Shown piece after piece: positions 1 to 7,611 of a stretch of 33,317 nt of DNA. Within the stretch, counting starts at the first letter, position 1, and each line of letters opens with the position of its first letter. The stretch is from the NCBI RefSeq assembly GCF_000820105.1, contig NZ_CDDB01000030.1, positions 1 to 33,317 on the forward strand, written 5' to 3'. Source of the DNA: Aeromonas schubertii. Its GTDB lineage: Bacteria; Pseudomonadota; Gammaproteobacteria; Enterobacterales; Aeromonadaceae. The notes under the pieces are model-generated. The model saw only the letters and a program-made list of their open reading frames with translations, searched no databases and had not been told where the DNA came from. The translations under genes and the position numbers were made by a program.

Positions 1-155
1 ACCCCAATGGGCAGGCTCAGGCCCCGGATCGGCCCCCTCCCGCCTCGGCGGCCCCCCCGGCGGGGGCCAGTGCCCCCCCGGTGATCCTGCTCAAGGAGCG
101 GCTGCGCAAATTGGCCGAGCGCGCCCCGACGCCACCTGCGGGGGAGCCATGGTAA
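1..155 (+). CDS. C-terminal end of a BatB/BatC-type VWA-TPR protein (partial)
   Basis: An open frame enters from the left edge and stops with TAA at 153-155. About 50 residues are visible: a Pro/Ala-rich stretch followed by a short basic helix (ILLKERLRKLAER) and the ending GEPW. The next gene starts inside it, with ATG at 149 overlapping the last codons, which implies translational coupling. That gene is a BatD protein, and Bat operons normally place a VWA-TPR protein directly before batD. The identity is inferred from this context; the visible tail has no diagnostic motif. Confidence 0.55.
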   Translation, partial: PNGQAQAPDRPPPASAAPPAGASAPPVILLKERLRKLAERAPTPPAGEPW

Positions 156-1570
156 GAGGCTGGCTCCTGATGCTGCTCACGACCGGCGCCCTGGCGGCAC
201 CTCGGGTCGAGGTCCTGGCCGGCCTATCGGGCTGGACCCTGCACATTGAGCAGGAGGGGATCGCTCAACCGGATGCGCTGGATGTCACCCCACTGCTGCG
301 CCACTTTGTGGTCGGTCGCATCACCCAGGCTCGCCTGAGCACCCCGAGGCACGAGTTGACCCGCTGGACCATCCCCTTAAGCCTCAAGCCCCATCATCAG
401 GGGGCCCTGCCCCCGGTGCCTCCCCTGCGGATCGGTGATGAGCAGAGCGCCTCACTGACCCTGCCCCCGCTGGACCAGGCCGCAGCACGCCCCCTGCAGG
501 ATCTCTTTATCGAGCAGCAGGCGAGCCTGGAGGGGGACGGGCGCTACTGGGTCGGGCAACCCTTTGTCTACCGCCTCACTCTCTGGCTGCCCGAAGAGGT
601 GCAATCCCCCGGTCTCGAGGAGCCCCAGGCCGATGGCTTTCGGGTTCGCCGCCTGGGCGAGGATAGCTGGACGCCGCCGGCCACTCCGGGTGGCCCGGGC
701 CGCCTCGAGCGGCGCTGGTTGCTACAGGCTCGCAAGAGCGGTGCCAGCTGGCTGGAAGCCCCCCGCTTCACCGCCACCCTGCCCCTGCCCGGTGGAGGCG
801 GAGTCCTGCCTCTCTCGGGACGGGCCAACCCGGTGCGCCTGCTGGTCTCGGATCCCCCCCAACCGGCCGCCCGGCTCCTTCGCCTGAGCCAGAGCCTGCA
901 GACCCCCACCCCCCTGCGGGTCGGGGAGCCTCTGGTGCGTACCCTCTTGCTGGAGTGGGAAGATGGAGAGCTCGGCCACCTCCCCCTGCCCCTTCCCGAA
1001 TTGGCAGGCCTCAAGAGTCAGCCGGACGGGGAGCAGTTTCGTGAGCGCTATCTGGAGCGCGGCCACCTGCTCGGCCAGCGCACCGTACGCCAGGCCATCA
1101 CGCCGGAGCACGCCGGTGAATTCACCCTCCCACCCGTGGAGCTGCGCTGGTTCAATACCCTGACCGAGCGTGAAGAGCTGGCCCGACTCCCCCCGCTGCA
1201 CCTCAAGGTGCTGCCTGCCCGGGCACCTGTGACCACGTCAGCACCGACCCAGCTCGATCTGCTGCTGCTCCTTATGCTGATCCCGCTTCTCAGGCGCCGC
1301 CTTCCTCCCCTGCTGCGCGCCCTGTACCTGGGCGCCACCCTGAGGGGCGAGCCGGATGCACTGCGACAACGCTGGTGTGACTGGCTGCGCCGAAGCGGGT
1401 ATCCTAGGCACGCCCTGCCCCCCGGCCTGCGGGATGCCACCTCCCGGCTCGAGCACGCCTGCTTCGGCGGCCCCCGGTCGGGCAGCGCACAACAGTTCAG
1501 GCGGGCCCTCTGGCGTCACTGGCGCTGGTTATTGGCCCCAACCCCATCACACAACAAGGAAGAGCTATGA
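149..1570 (+). CDS. BatD family protein (aerotolerance operon)
   Basis: A 473-residue protein with an N-terminal signal peptide (about residues 1-17, ending ALA-AP), a long beta-rich periplasmic part, a hydrophobic segment near residues 369-385 rich in Leu, and a basic cytoplasmic tail. This layout matches BatD, the large membrane-anchored component of Bacteroides aerotolerance-type operons (MoxR, DUF58, VWA proteins, BatD). The family is linked to envelope stress or oxygen tolerance, but its biochemical role is unknown. Its start overlaps the end of the upstream gene and its stop overlaps the ATG of the sigma factor gene (ATGA at 1567-1570), so the sigma gene is probably translated from the same message. 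Confidence 0.75.
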   Translation: MVRGWLLMLLTTGALAAPRVEVLAGLSGWTLHIEQEGIAQPDALDVTPLLRHFVVGRITQARLSTPRHELTRWTIPLSLKPHHQGALPPVPPLRIGDEQSASLTLPPLDQAAARPLQDLFIEQQASLEGDGRYWVGQPFVYRLTLWLPEEVQSPGLEEPQADGFRVRRLGEDSWTPPATPGGPGRLERRWLLQARKSGASWLEAPRFTATLPLPGGGGVLPLSGRANPVRLLVSDPPQPAARLLRLSQSLQTPTPLRVGEPLVRTLLLEWEDGELGHLPLPLPELAGLKSQPDGEQFRERYLERGHLLGQRTVRQAITPEHAGEFTLPPVELRWFNTLTEREELARLPPLHLKVLPARAPVTTSAPTQLDLLLLLMLIPLLRRRLPPLLRALYLGATLRGEPDALRQRWCDWLRRSGYPRHALPPGLRDATSRLEHACFGGPRSGSAQQFRRALWRHWRWLLAPTPSHNKEEL

Positions 1571-2139
1571 CTCTTTTCACACGCTGGTTCGGAAAGAAAA
1601 GCGGCGATCCCCCGGTCTATGGGGATATGGCAGACAAACAGACACGATACGAGGCCTTGGTGAAGGCCCTGCATGGGGACATCTACCGCTATGCCTACTG
1701 GCTGTGCCGGGATCCCCATGTCGCCGAGGATCTGGTGCAAGAGACCTTCCTGCGTGCCTGGCGCAGCCTCGACTCACTGCACGACGAGAAGGCGGCCAAG
1801 GCCTGGCTTATCACCATAGTCCGACGCGAGAACGCCCGTCGCTTCGAGCGGGTCTCACCCGAGTTGGTGGATCTCGATAGCGTGGCATTGGCCGATCCCA
1901 CCCCCGCCGGGGAGCGGGAGCAGGAGGGAGAGTGGCTCAGACGCCAAATCGAGAAGCTGCCCGAGGAGTATCGGGAGCCCTTGGTGATGCAGGTCATGCT
2001 CGGCATGAGCGGTGACGAGATCGCCGAGCAGCTCGGCATCAACAAGAACACGGTCAACACCCGGCTGTTTCGTGCCCGCAACCAGTTGCGCGAGGCACTC
2101 AGCCAGAGCAAAGAGCAGAGAGGTCAAGGCAATGGATGA
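1567..2139 (+). CDS. ECF-type sigma-70 family RNA polymerase sigma factor
   Basis: A 190-residue ECF sigma factor. Sigma region 2 is visible at about residues 30-75 (DIYRYAYWLCRD, then AEDLVQETFLRAWRSL) and region 4 at about 128-180 (LPEEYREPLVMQVMLGMS followed by the helix-turn-helix GDEIAEQLGINKNTVNTRLF). I chose ATG 1567 because AAGGA precedes it at good spacing and it overlaps the batD stop; an internal ATG at 1627 (MADKQTRYE) is the alternative and would match shorter family members. The last 8 nt overlap the DUF3379 gene, its likely membrane-bound partner. The signal it responds to cannot be read from the sequence. Confidence 0.88.
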   Translation: MTLFTRWFGKKSGDPPVYGDMADKQTRYEALVKALHGDIYRYAYWLCRDPHVAEDLVQETFLRAWRSLDSLHDEKAAKAWLITIVRRENARRFERVSPELVDLDSVALADPTPAGEREQEGEWLRRQIEKLPEEYREPLVMQVMLGMSGDEIAEQLGINKNTVNTRLFRARNQLREALSQSKEQRGQGNG

Positions 2140-2890
2140 ACTCGAATTCCGGCGCCAGGCTCTGGCCAACCCCTATGAGAGCAATCCGGCGTTTCTCGCC
2201 GCGCTGCAAGAGTCACCGGCCCGCCGCAAGTGGGTGGAAGAGCTCAAGGCAGGCGAGCAGGAGCTGGTGCAGGCGCTCAAGGTGCCCCTGCCCGAAGGGC
2301 TGGCGGAGCGCATCCTGTTGCGCCAGGCCCTGGATCGCAGTGACGAAGAGGCTGCCGCCCGCGTGGTCCCCCTGAGGGCACAACCCGCCCCGGCAAGGGT
2401 CTGGCGTCAGGTCGCCGTGGCCGCCTCGGTCGCCTTCCTGCTCGGGCTCTCCACCCGCTGGTTGCCCCTCGATAGCGAGCACCCGGATCTCTCCTCGGTC
2501 GCCCTGGCCCATGTCTATGGGGAGCAGTCCTTTACCCATGGGGTCGATGAACGGGTCAGCCTCGAGACCATCAATGCCAAGATGGAGAAGTATGGCGCCC
2601 GCCTGACGTCCATGGCAGGGCTCGGGCACATCACCTATGTGAACCACTGCTCCTTCTACCAGGGACCGGCGCTGCACATGGAGATCCAGGGTAGCAAGGG
2701 TCCCATCACCCTGTTCCTGGTGCCGCGGCACGTACCGCTCAAGATAGGGCGGGATGACTTCTCCGACGGTCGCCTGCAAGGGGAGATCATGGAGCTTAAA
2801 GGCGCCAACATGGTACTGATTGGCCCCATGGGCGAGCCCCTGAAACCCCTCGCCGACCAGTTGCAAAAAGAGATGCACTGGAACATCTAA
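2132..2890 (+). CDS. DUF3379 family membrane protein, probable anti-sigma factor
   Basis: A 252-residue protein with a cytoplasmic N-terminal part (MDELEFRRQALANPYES), one predicted membrane segment at about residues 92-108, and a C-terminal domain of about 140 residues outside the membrane. DUF3379 proteins sit next to ECF sigma genes in Vibrio, Shewanella and Aeromonas, and the topology matches a membrane-held anti-sigma factor. That function is inferred from position. The ATG at 2132 overlaps the sigma gene by 8 nt and begins the family-like N-terminus. An in-frame extension back to 2012 is only sigma-gene sequence read in another frame. The transcript ends at the terminator just downstream. 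Confidence 0.8.
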   Translation: MDELEFRRQALANPYESNPAFLAALQESPARRKWVEELKAGEQELVQALKVPLPEGLAERILLRQALDRSDEEAAARVVPLRAQPAPARVWRQVAVAASVAFLLGLSTRWLPLDSEHPDLSSVALAHVYGEQSFTHGVDERVSLETINAKMEKYGARLTSMAGLGHITYVNHCSFYQGPALHMEIQGSKGPITLFLVPRHVPLKIGRDDFSDGRLQGEIMELKGANMVLIGPMGEPLKPLADQLQKEMHWNI

Positions 2891-2892
2891 GC

Positions 2893-2925
2893 AAGAGGCC
2901 CCGGCATCGCCGGGGCCTCTTCTTT
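2893..2925. terminator. Rho-independent terminator between convergent genes
   Basis: A perfect 12-bp GC-rich stem (2894-2905 with 2909-2920) and a 3-nt loop, followed on the plus strand by TCTTT. It lies between the DUF3379 gene and the convergent transporter gene and can serve both. Confidence 0.88.
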
Positions 2926-4237
2926 ACAGCAGACCGCGCACCAGGATGCCGGCTATCAGCAGCGGCGCCACCAGCCGCCAGCACCAGAGCAGGGAGAGGC
3001 GCAGCACCGGGGAGAGTCCGTCCGGCACCATGCGCTCCCCGAGACGCCACCCCAGCAGCAGGGTCAGCACCAGGCCAAACAGGGGCATCATCAGGTTGGA
3101 GGTGAGGTAGTCGAGCAGGTCAAAAATGGTCTTGCCTGCCAGGGTGTACTCGGCCCAGGGGCCAAACGAGAGGCTCACCGGGATGCCGCACCCCATGATG
3201 AGCAAGGTGATGGCCCGGCAGGCGCCGCGTCGGCTCCAGCCCCACTCCTCGGTGGCGAAGCGCACCAGGTGCTCGAGCATGGAGATGGAGGAGGAGAGCG
3301 CCGCCACCAGCAAGAGCAGGAAGAAGAGCACCGCCAGCCCCTGGCCAAACGGCAGATGATTGAACACCGCCGGCATGGTCATAAAGGTCAGCCCGGGACC
3401 GGCAGCCGGATCGATGCCGGTAGAGGCCAGCACCGGGAAGATCATCAAGCCCGCCAGCACCGAGATGAGGCTCGCCAGGGTCACTACCCAGACGCCGGAG
3501 CGCAGCACACCGTCACTGTTTGGCAGGTAAGCGCCATAGGTGGTGTGGACCCCAAGCCCGATGGAGAGGGAGAAGAAGGCCAGTCCCAGGGCATCGAGCA
3601 CCCCCTGACCGGTGAGCTGACTGAAATCGGGCAGCAGGAACTGGCGTACCCCAGCCATGGCGCCGGGCATGGAGAGACCGGTCACCACCAGCAGCAGCAT
3701 CATCACAAACAGGGCCGGCATCATCCAGCGCAGCGCCCGCTCCACCCCCTTTTGCAGGCCCCCCTGCACGAACCACCAGGTGAGGCCGGCAAAGACCAGA
3801 TGGGTCAATACGGGCCAGAAGGGGTGGCTCACGTAACCGCCAAAGAGGGCCGTCAACTCACTCGCCTCAGCGAGGTTGAGCTTTCCTCCCACGGCCAGGG
3901 CCGCATAGCCCACGGTCCAGCCCCCCACCACGCTGTAGAAGCTGTAGATGAAGAAGCCGCACAGGATCCCCATGTACCCCATCCAGCGCCAGTTCGGCCC
4001 GGCCAGGGTACGAAAGGCCCCCAGCACCCCGCGCCGGCTATGGCTGCCAAGCAGGGTCTCCCCTACCTGTACCGCCACCCCAAGGGTGAAGCTAAAGAGC
4101 AGGAACACCAGCAGGAAGGCACCACCGCCATTGGTGGCGGTCACATAGGGGAACTTCCAGATAGCCCCCAAACCGATGGCCGAGCCGGCCGCCGCCAACA
4201 CATGCCCGACACGGGAAGACCACTGCACCTGGCTCAT
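2924..4237 (-). CDS. Sodium-dependent (SNF/LeuT family) amino acid symporter
   Basis: A 437-residue integral membrane protein with about 11 hydrophobic segments. The N-terminal signature of neurotransmitter:sodium symporters is clear (GSAIGLGAIWKFPYVTATNG); this segment forms the sodium and substrate site in LeuT. The size fits bacterial 11-TM members that carry hydrophobic or aromatic amino acids. I start it at ATG 4237 because GGAGG lies 5 nt upstream; a GTG at 4255 would extend it but has no ribosome site. The leader (4238-4385) contains a peptide with Phe and Trp codons and a terminator, suggesting control by aromatic amino acid supply and so an aromatic substrate. The substrate is inferred, not shown. 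Confidence 0.9.
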   Translation of the reverse strand: MSQVQWSSRVGHVLAAAGSAIGLGAIWKFPYVTATNGGGAFLLVFLLFSFTLGVAVQVGETLLGSHSRRGVLGAFRTLAGPNWRWMGYMGILCGFFIYSFYSVVGGWTVGYAALAVGGKLNLAEASELTALFGGYVSHPFWPVLTHLVFAGLTWWFVQGGLQKGVERALRWMMPALFVMMLLLVVTGLSMPGAMAGVRQFLLPDFSQLTGQGVLDALGLAFFSLSIGLGVHTTYGAYLPNSDGVLRSGVWVVTLASLISVLAGLMIFPVLASTGIDPAAGPGLTFMTMPAVFNHLPFGQGLAVLFFLLLLVAALSSSISMLEHLVRFATEEWGWSRRGACRAITLLIMGCGIPVSLSFGPWAEYTLAGKTIFDLLDYLTSNLMMPLFGLVLTLLLGWRLGERMVPDGLSPVLRLSLLWCWRLVAPLLIAGILVRGLL

Positions 4238-4270
4238 ACAACCTCCGGGGAACACTTCATCACATCGACT

Positions 4271-4300
4271 CCAATAAAAAGGGCCGCCCTCGGCGACCCT
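4271..4300 (-). terminator. Leader terminator (attenuator) of the SNF transporter gene
   Basis: Read on the minus strand, a 9-bp stem (arm 4300-4292, loop 4291-4289, arm 4288-4280, one G-U pair) is followed directly by TTTTATT. It lies about 35 nt before the transporter start codon and inside the untranslated leader, so it would stop transcription before the gene. The 5' arm can alternatively pair with 4329-4335, which overlaps the end of the leader peptide. This is the arrangement of a classical attenuator. Confidence 0.75.
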
Positions 4301-4325
4301 GTTTGCTCCACATGCTGCGTATGCG

Positions 4326-4385
4326 TCAGGTCACCGCGACAAGGCGGTTAAAAAATCGACCAAACGACAATACCCACAGCGACAT
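4326..4385 (-). CDS. Leader peptide of the transporter attenuator (19 aa)
   Basis: Peptide MSLWVLSFGRFFNRLVAVT, with AGGAG placed 8 nt before the ATG at 4385 and a TGA stop at 4326-4328. Three Phe codons (8, 11 and 12) and one Trp codon (4) fall in 19 codons. The Phe-Phe pair lies just ahead of segment 1 of the predicted RNA fold. Segment 1 (4344-4348 plus 4358-4361) pairs with segment 2 (4329-4337), segment 2 pairs with segment 3 (4292-4298), and segment 3 pairs with segment 4 (4280-4288). A ribosome stalled at the Phe codons would free segment 2 to form the antiterminator; one reaching the stop codon would cover segment 2 and allow termination. The logic is as in the pheA and trp leaders. 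It is seen in sequence only. Confidence 0.65.
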   Translation of the reverse strand: MSLWVLSFGRFFNRLVAVT

Positions 4386-4565
4386 GACAGCACTCCTGAC
4401 TAGATGGAGCATCAGACTAAACCATGGAAAGAATGATTGACACATTTTTCTTTGCTTTTTTCCTGACGCAGCTTGAATAACGAAAAACATCAAAATATGC
4501 AGCATTTTCATCCAGCCCCACGCCCTCGCCCCTGTGATCCGTCCCCCAGCTTGCCGGCGCGCCCC
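4386..4565. other. AT-richer divergent promoter region
   Basis: This non-coding stretch separates the transporter leader from the quinone reductase gene and is clearly richer in A and T than its surroundings, with T-runs at 4444-4461. It should hold the promoter of the attenuated transporter transcript, but I see no convincing -35/-10 pair on the minus strand. No open frame here looks like a gene. Confidence 0.5.
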
Positions 4566-4594
4566 TTGGGTTGAGCCGATCCTGTCGGTATGCT
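4566..4594 (+). promoter_or_regulatory. Candidate sigma-70 promoter of the quinone reductase gene
   Basis: TTGGGT at 4566-4571 and TATGCT at 4589-4594 are separated by 17 nt. Transcription would begin near 4601, just before AGGAG at 4610-4614 and the ATG at 4621. Confidence 0.5.
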
Positions 4595-4620
4595 GGGCCA
4601 AAGCATCCCAGGAGAGTGTC

Positions 4621-5289
4621 ATGAGAGTACTGATCGTCTATGCCCATCCCGAACCCCAGAGCTTCAACGGCGCCCTGTTCGAGACCGCCATAGAGACGCT
4701 GGAGGCCGCCGGCCACACCGTCATGACCAGCGATCTCTATGCCATGGGGTTTGAGCCGGTCTCCGACAGGCGTAATTTCCAACTCGCCAGGGACCCGGAC
4801 TTTCTCAAGCTCCAGCAGGAGGAGCTCTACGCCACCGAGCGCGACAGCTTCTCCCCCGAACTCGATGCGGAGATGGCCAAGCTGGAGGAGGCCGAGCTTC
4901 TCATCTTCCTGTTTCCCCTCTGGTGGTTTGGCCTGCCCGCCATCCTCAAAGGCTGGGTCGACCGGGTCTTTGCCATGGGACGTATCTATGGCCAGGGCCA
5001 CCTTTACGAGAGCGGTCGTTTCGCCGGGCGCCGCGCCCTGCTCTGCCTCACCACGGGGGGAGCGGCCGACGCCTATGATCCCGAGGGACTCAACGGCTCC
5101 ATCGAGGCCATTTTGCGCCCCATCTCGCGCGGGATCCTGCAGTTTGTCGGCTATCAGGTGCTGGCCCCGGCCATCTTCTACGCTCCGGCCCGTGCCGAGC
5201 AGGTCGCCCGCGAGCACTGGCTCGACGAGTGGGCTGCCCGCCTCACCACCATAGAGAGCGAAGCCCCCGTCGAGGTGGGGCGCTACTGA
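4621..5289 (+). CDS. NAD(P)H dehydrogenase (quinone), flavodoxin-fold
   Basis: A 222-residue soluble protein of the flavodoxin-like NAD(P)H:quinone oxidoreductase family (DT-diaphorase/KefF/MdaB type), which uses FMN or FAD for two-electron reduction of quinones. The opening beta strand and phosphate loop (MRVLIVYAHPEPQSFN), the flavin-contact motif FPLWWFGLPAILKGWVDRV at about residues 99-117, and the TTGGAADAY loop near 146-154 are all present. The start at 4621 has AGGAG at the right distance. The gene stands alone with its own promoter. Its substrate is unknown; defence against quinones or electrophiles is the usual role. Confidence 0.88.
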   Translation: MRVLIVYAHPEPQSFNGALFETAIETLEAAGHTVMTSDLYAMGFEPVSDRRNFQLARDPDFLKLQQEELYATERDSFSPELDAEMAKLEEAELLIFLFPLWWFGLPAILKGWVDRVFAMGRIYGQGHLYESGRFAGRRALLCLTTGGAADAYDPEGLNGSIEAILRPISRGILQFVGYQVLAPAIFYAPARAEQVAREHWLDEWAARLTTIESEAPVEVGRY

Positions 5290-5290
5290 G

Positions 5291-5325
5291 TCATCAAAAG
5301 AGACGAGCGGCCAGGCCGCTCGTCA
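5291..5325 (-). terminator. Rho-independent terminator of the hvf operon
   Basis: GACGAGCGGCC and its complement pair across 5302-5324. On the minus strand the stem is followed by a T-rich run (TCTTTTGATGA), so it mainly serves the minus-strand DoxX gene ending at 5329. The plus-strand side lacks a T-run but may still limit read-through from the quinone reductase gene. Confidence 0.8.
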
Positions 5326-5328
5326 CCG

Positions 5329-5946
5329 TTATCCCTCTTGTGTGCCTGGCTCATCCCGCCTCTGTGCCCCGATGGCACGGGCAATCCAGTAATCGAGGCT
5401 CACATAGCGCCCTCCCCCGTAGACCAGCAGCACCAGCAACATCACGAAGTAGGTGGCGGCAAACTCCATTCCGTTATTGAGCATCACGGGATCCCCCAAC
5501 TCGGTGATGTAGTTGTAGCGGCCCGGGAAATTGGCGGCCAGCCACTCGATAAAGCCGTTGAGGCGCAAGGTGGCCTCCATGCTGCCGGTGGCGATAGCAT
5601 CCCAACCGTGCTTCCAGTGGACCATGGCACTGGCCACGCTCATCAGAAAGATGGTCGGAATGGCCATGACACGGGTGAAGAGGCCCAGGGCGATACAGAT
5701 ACACCCCACTACCTCGGTCCCCGCCGCCAAAAAGGCGAGCAGGGTCGGGAATGGCAGGTTAAGCCCCCCTTCCGCTGCCGGCGCACCAAACCAGGCCACA
5801 GTGCCGGCAAACCCCACCACCTTGGAGTGGGCGCCCACATAGATGACGGGGATCAGATAGAGACGAATGGCCAGCAGGGCCAGAAAATCGAGCCGCTTGC
5901 ACCGGGCGACGGCCCCCTGATACCACTGAATGAGGGTGTTGTTCAT
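5329..5946 (-). CDS. DoxX family membrane protein of the hvf operon
   Basis: A 205-residue protein with about four hydrophobic segments (near residues 22-40, 68-88, 90-110 and 160-178), typical of DoxX/DoxD. DoxX proteins are common members of HvfA/bufferin operons, where they probably act in the membrane on redox or metal handling; the exact role is not established. Its ATG overlaps the hvfC stop in an ATGA (5943-5946), so translation is coupled. It is the last gene of the five-gene set, with a terminator just downstream. Compared with short DoxX proteins (about 130-150 residues) it carries an extra extramembrane loop at about 115-155. Confidence 0.85.
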   Translation of the reverse strand: MNNTLIQWYQGAVARCKRLDFLALLAIRLYLIPVIYVGAHSKVVGFAGTVAWFGAPAAEGGLNLPFPTLLAFLAAGTEVVGCICIALGLFTRVMAIPTIFLMSVASAMVHWKHGWDAIATGSMEATLRLNGFIEWLAANFPGRYNYITELGDPVMLNNGMEFAATYFVMLLVLLVYGGGRYVSLDYWIARAIGAQRRDEPGTQEG

Positions 5947-6746
5947 GGGAATATTCCTTGGATCTTGTCAATTGATGTGGCCTGCATATCGAGGCCGGTA
6001 TAAAGCGGCGGCGCCGTCAGGATCCCGAGCCGTTGGAAACGACGGGCCCACAGGGTCAGTTCCGCCCCGCCGAGATAAGGCCCCACCCGCCTGGCGAACC
6101 CGCTTAAGGTCATCCCCTCCGACTGACCAATCCGCTGGAGAAGCGCGGTGTCCATGGTGCCAAGCGGCTGGGTGATCACCTGATGATCGACGGTGCGAAA
6201 CAGCGCGTGGTAGTGTGGCCCCGATCGGCTCGCCACCACGGCGCCAGGGCGCACGACGAAGGGAAGGGCGAGCAGTCTCAGGGTGGGATTGAGCCACAGC
6301 GCCTCTTCGAGCCTCGTCATGGCAACGGGAGGCACCTGGGCCTCATCAAGCTCGACCTCGAGGCAGGCCCACTCATACTCCAGCAGTGCCAGCCGCTCCC
6401 AAGGCCACTCCAACCGCCCAGCCCCATCACAACAGGCGCCCCGCTCGAGGCGCCCCTGCAGATAGCGGACAAACTCGGTGGCGATGTGGTGAAAGGCTGG
6501 CTCCTGGGCACCGTGGTGCGCCACAAACCCCTCGACCAGCGCCTCCCGCTCAGCGGGTGCCAACTGCTCGAGGGTCATTGCAAAACAGCCCTCAAGCACC
6601 GAGGTCACGCTGGCCCGAATGCTCTGCACATAGGGGCGAGCCACCCCCGCTTGCGGATTGCGAATTCCCCTGGCCAGCCACTCGGTCTGCAACTGCAGCC
6701 GCAAGGGGGGGTGGCACACCGGCTCGCGCTGCGACCCTCTATCCAT
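5943..6746 (-). CDS. hvfC: HvfC/BufC family partner of the MNIO peptide-modifying enzyme
   Basis: A 267-residue protein with an N-terminal DUF2063-like domain (HvfC/BufC N-terminal; residues about 15-110 with LQLQTEWLARGI and YVQSIRASVTSVLEGCF) and a C-terminal domain that likely binds the precursor peptide. In Haemophilus HvfABC and in bufferin systems this protein works with HvfB to convert Cys residues of the precursor into copper-binding heterocycles. I start it at ATG 6746 with GGGAGG 6 nt upstream; this overlaps the hvfB stop by 8 nt. Longer in-frame extensions lie entirely inside hvfB. The function is by family and context. Confidence 0.82.
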   Translation of the reverse strand: MDRGSQREPVCHPPLRLQLQTEWLARGIRNPQAGVARPYVQSIRASVTSVLEGCFAMTLEQLAPAEREALVEGFVAHHGAQEPAFHHIATEFVRYLQGRLERGACCDGAGRLEWPWERLALLEYEWACLEVELDEAQVPPVAMTRLEEALWLNPTLRLLALPFVVRPGAVVASRSGPHYHALFRTVDHQVITQPLGTMDTALLQRIGQSEGMTLSGFARRVGPYLGGAELTLWARRFQRLGILTAPPLYTGLDMQATSIDKIQGIFP

Positions 6747-7611
6747 GACAGGCCTCCCGTCCCTTCTCGTGCCACCACTGGGGATCGACCGCCTCCCGGC
6801 ATGCCCGATGAACCCGGGAGAGCTCGGCCTCCAGCTCGGCAAGTGGCGGCAGATGATGATCCCGCTCCAGCAGCAGGGGGCGCATGCCATGGGTGGATAC
6901 CGTGAAGCGAGCCAGATCCAGCACGCCCTCACAGACCGGCATCCCATGGGTATCGAGCAGCAGGCCCCCCTCTTCCTCCCGGTGGCCCGCCACGTGGAAG
7001 TAACGAATGGCCCTCCCTGGCAGATCGGCAATCATCTGCTTCGGGCAGTAGCCGTGATTGCGGCTGTTCACATACACATTGTTGATATCGAGCAGGAGCT
7101 CACAGCCGCTTTGCGCCACCAGCTCGGACAGGAATGCCGCCTCGGGCACCTCTCCCTCGTAGGTGTGGTAGTAAGAGATATTCTCCAGTACCAGAGGCCG
7201 AGCCAGCGCATCCTGGACCCGGGCAATGCGGTCCGCCAGATAGGGGATGTTCTCCCATCGCCGCGGCACCGGCAGCAGCTCGTAGAGATAGCCCTGTCCG
7301 TCGCGGGAGAAGCTCAGGTGTTCGCTATAGATATCGATGGCGAACTCGTCGAGAAACGCCCGGATCCCGGCGATCAGTTGACGGTTAAGGGGCCGGCACT
7401 CGCCGATGGAGAGGCTGAGCCCATGGGCCACCAGTGGGTAGCGCTCGGCGATCCGGTAGAGTTGATCCCGTTTGGCGCCCCCCATCGCCATCCAGTTCTC
7501 CGGGGCCAGCTCGACAAAGTCGATACCGGGGCGCGCCGGCTCCTCACAGAGCTGCGCCAAGTGCTCCGGCCGCACGCCGATCCCCCGGCAAAAGGGACTC
7601 AGTTCCCGCAT
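6739..7611 (-). CDS. hvfB: HvfB, MNIO (DUF692) iron enzyme modifying peptide Cys residues
   Basis: A 290-residue TIM-barrel enzyme of the multinuclear non-heme iron oxygenase (DUF692) family, the MbnB relatives that oxidise Cys in ribosomal peptides to oxazolone/thioamide-type groups. All nine metal-binding positions expected from MbnB appear present: His63, His98, Glu143, Asp175, Asn178, His206, Asp220, His222 and Glu249, in motifs such as YSEHLSF, LENISYY, LDINNVY, FHVAGH and LDTHG. The start MRELSPFCRGIGVRP is the family-typical N-terminus; a longer frame to 7674 only covers hvfA. It overlaps hvfA by 13 nt and hvfC by 8 nt. It is predicted to be a cytoplasmic enzyme that needs HvfC. Confidence 0.9.
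   Translation of the reverse strand: MRELSPFCRGIGVRPEHLAQLCEEPARPGIDFVELAPENWMAMGGAKRDQLYRIAERYPLVAHGLSLSIGECRPLNRQLIAGIRAFLDEFAIDIYSEHLSFSRDGQGYLYELLPVPRRWENIPYLADRIARVQDALARPLVLENISYYHTYEGEVPEAAFLSELVAQSGCELLLDINNVYVNSRNHGYCPKQMIADLPGRAIRYFHVAGHREEEGGLLLDTHGMPVCEGVLDLARFTVSTHGMRPLLLERDHHLPPLAELEAELSRVHRACREAVDPQWWHEKGREACHG

Noticed and set aside
3269-4351. 360-codon plus-strand open frame opposite the transporter gene
   Set aside because: It is a His/Gln/Gly-rich shadow of a clear membrane transporter gene.
4437-4442. Perfect TTGACA on the plus strand as a promoter for the quinone reductase gene
   Set aside because: No acceptable -10 element lies 16-18 nt downstream; the sequence there is a T-run. 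The pair at 4566-4594 is better.
5943-7031. Longer form of HvfC starting inside hvfB
   Set aside because: The extra 95 residues come from hvfB read in another frame. ATG 6746 has GGGAGG at 6 nt.
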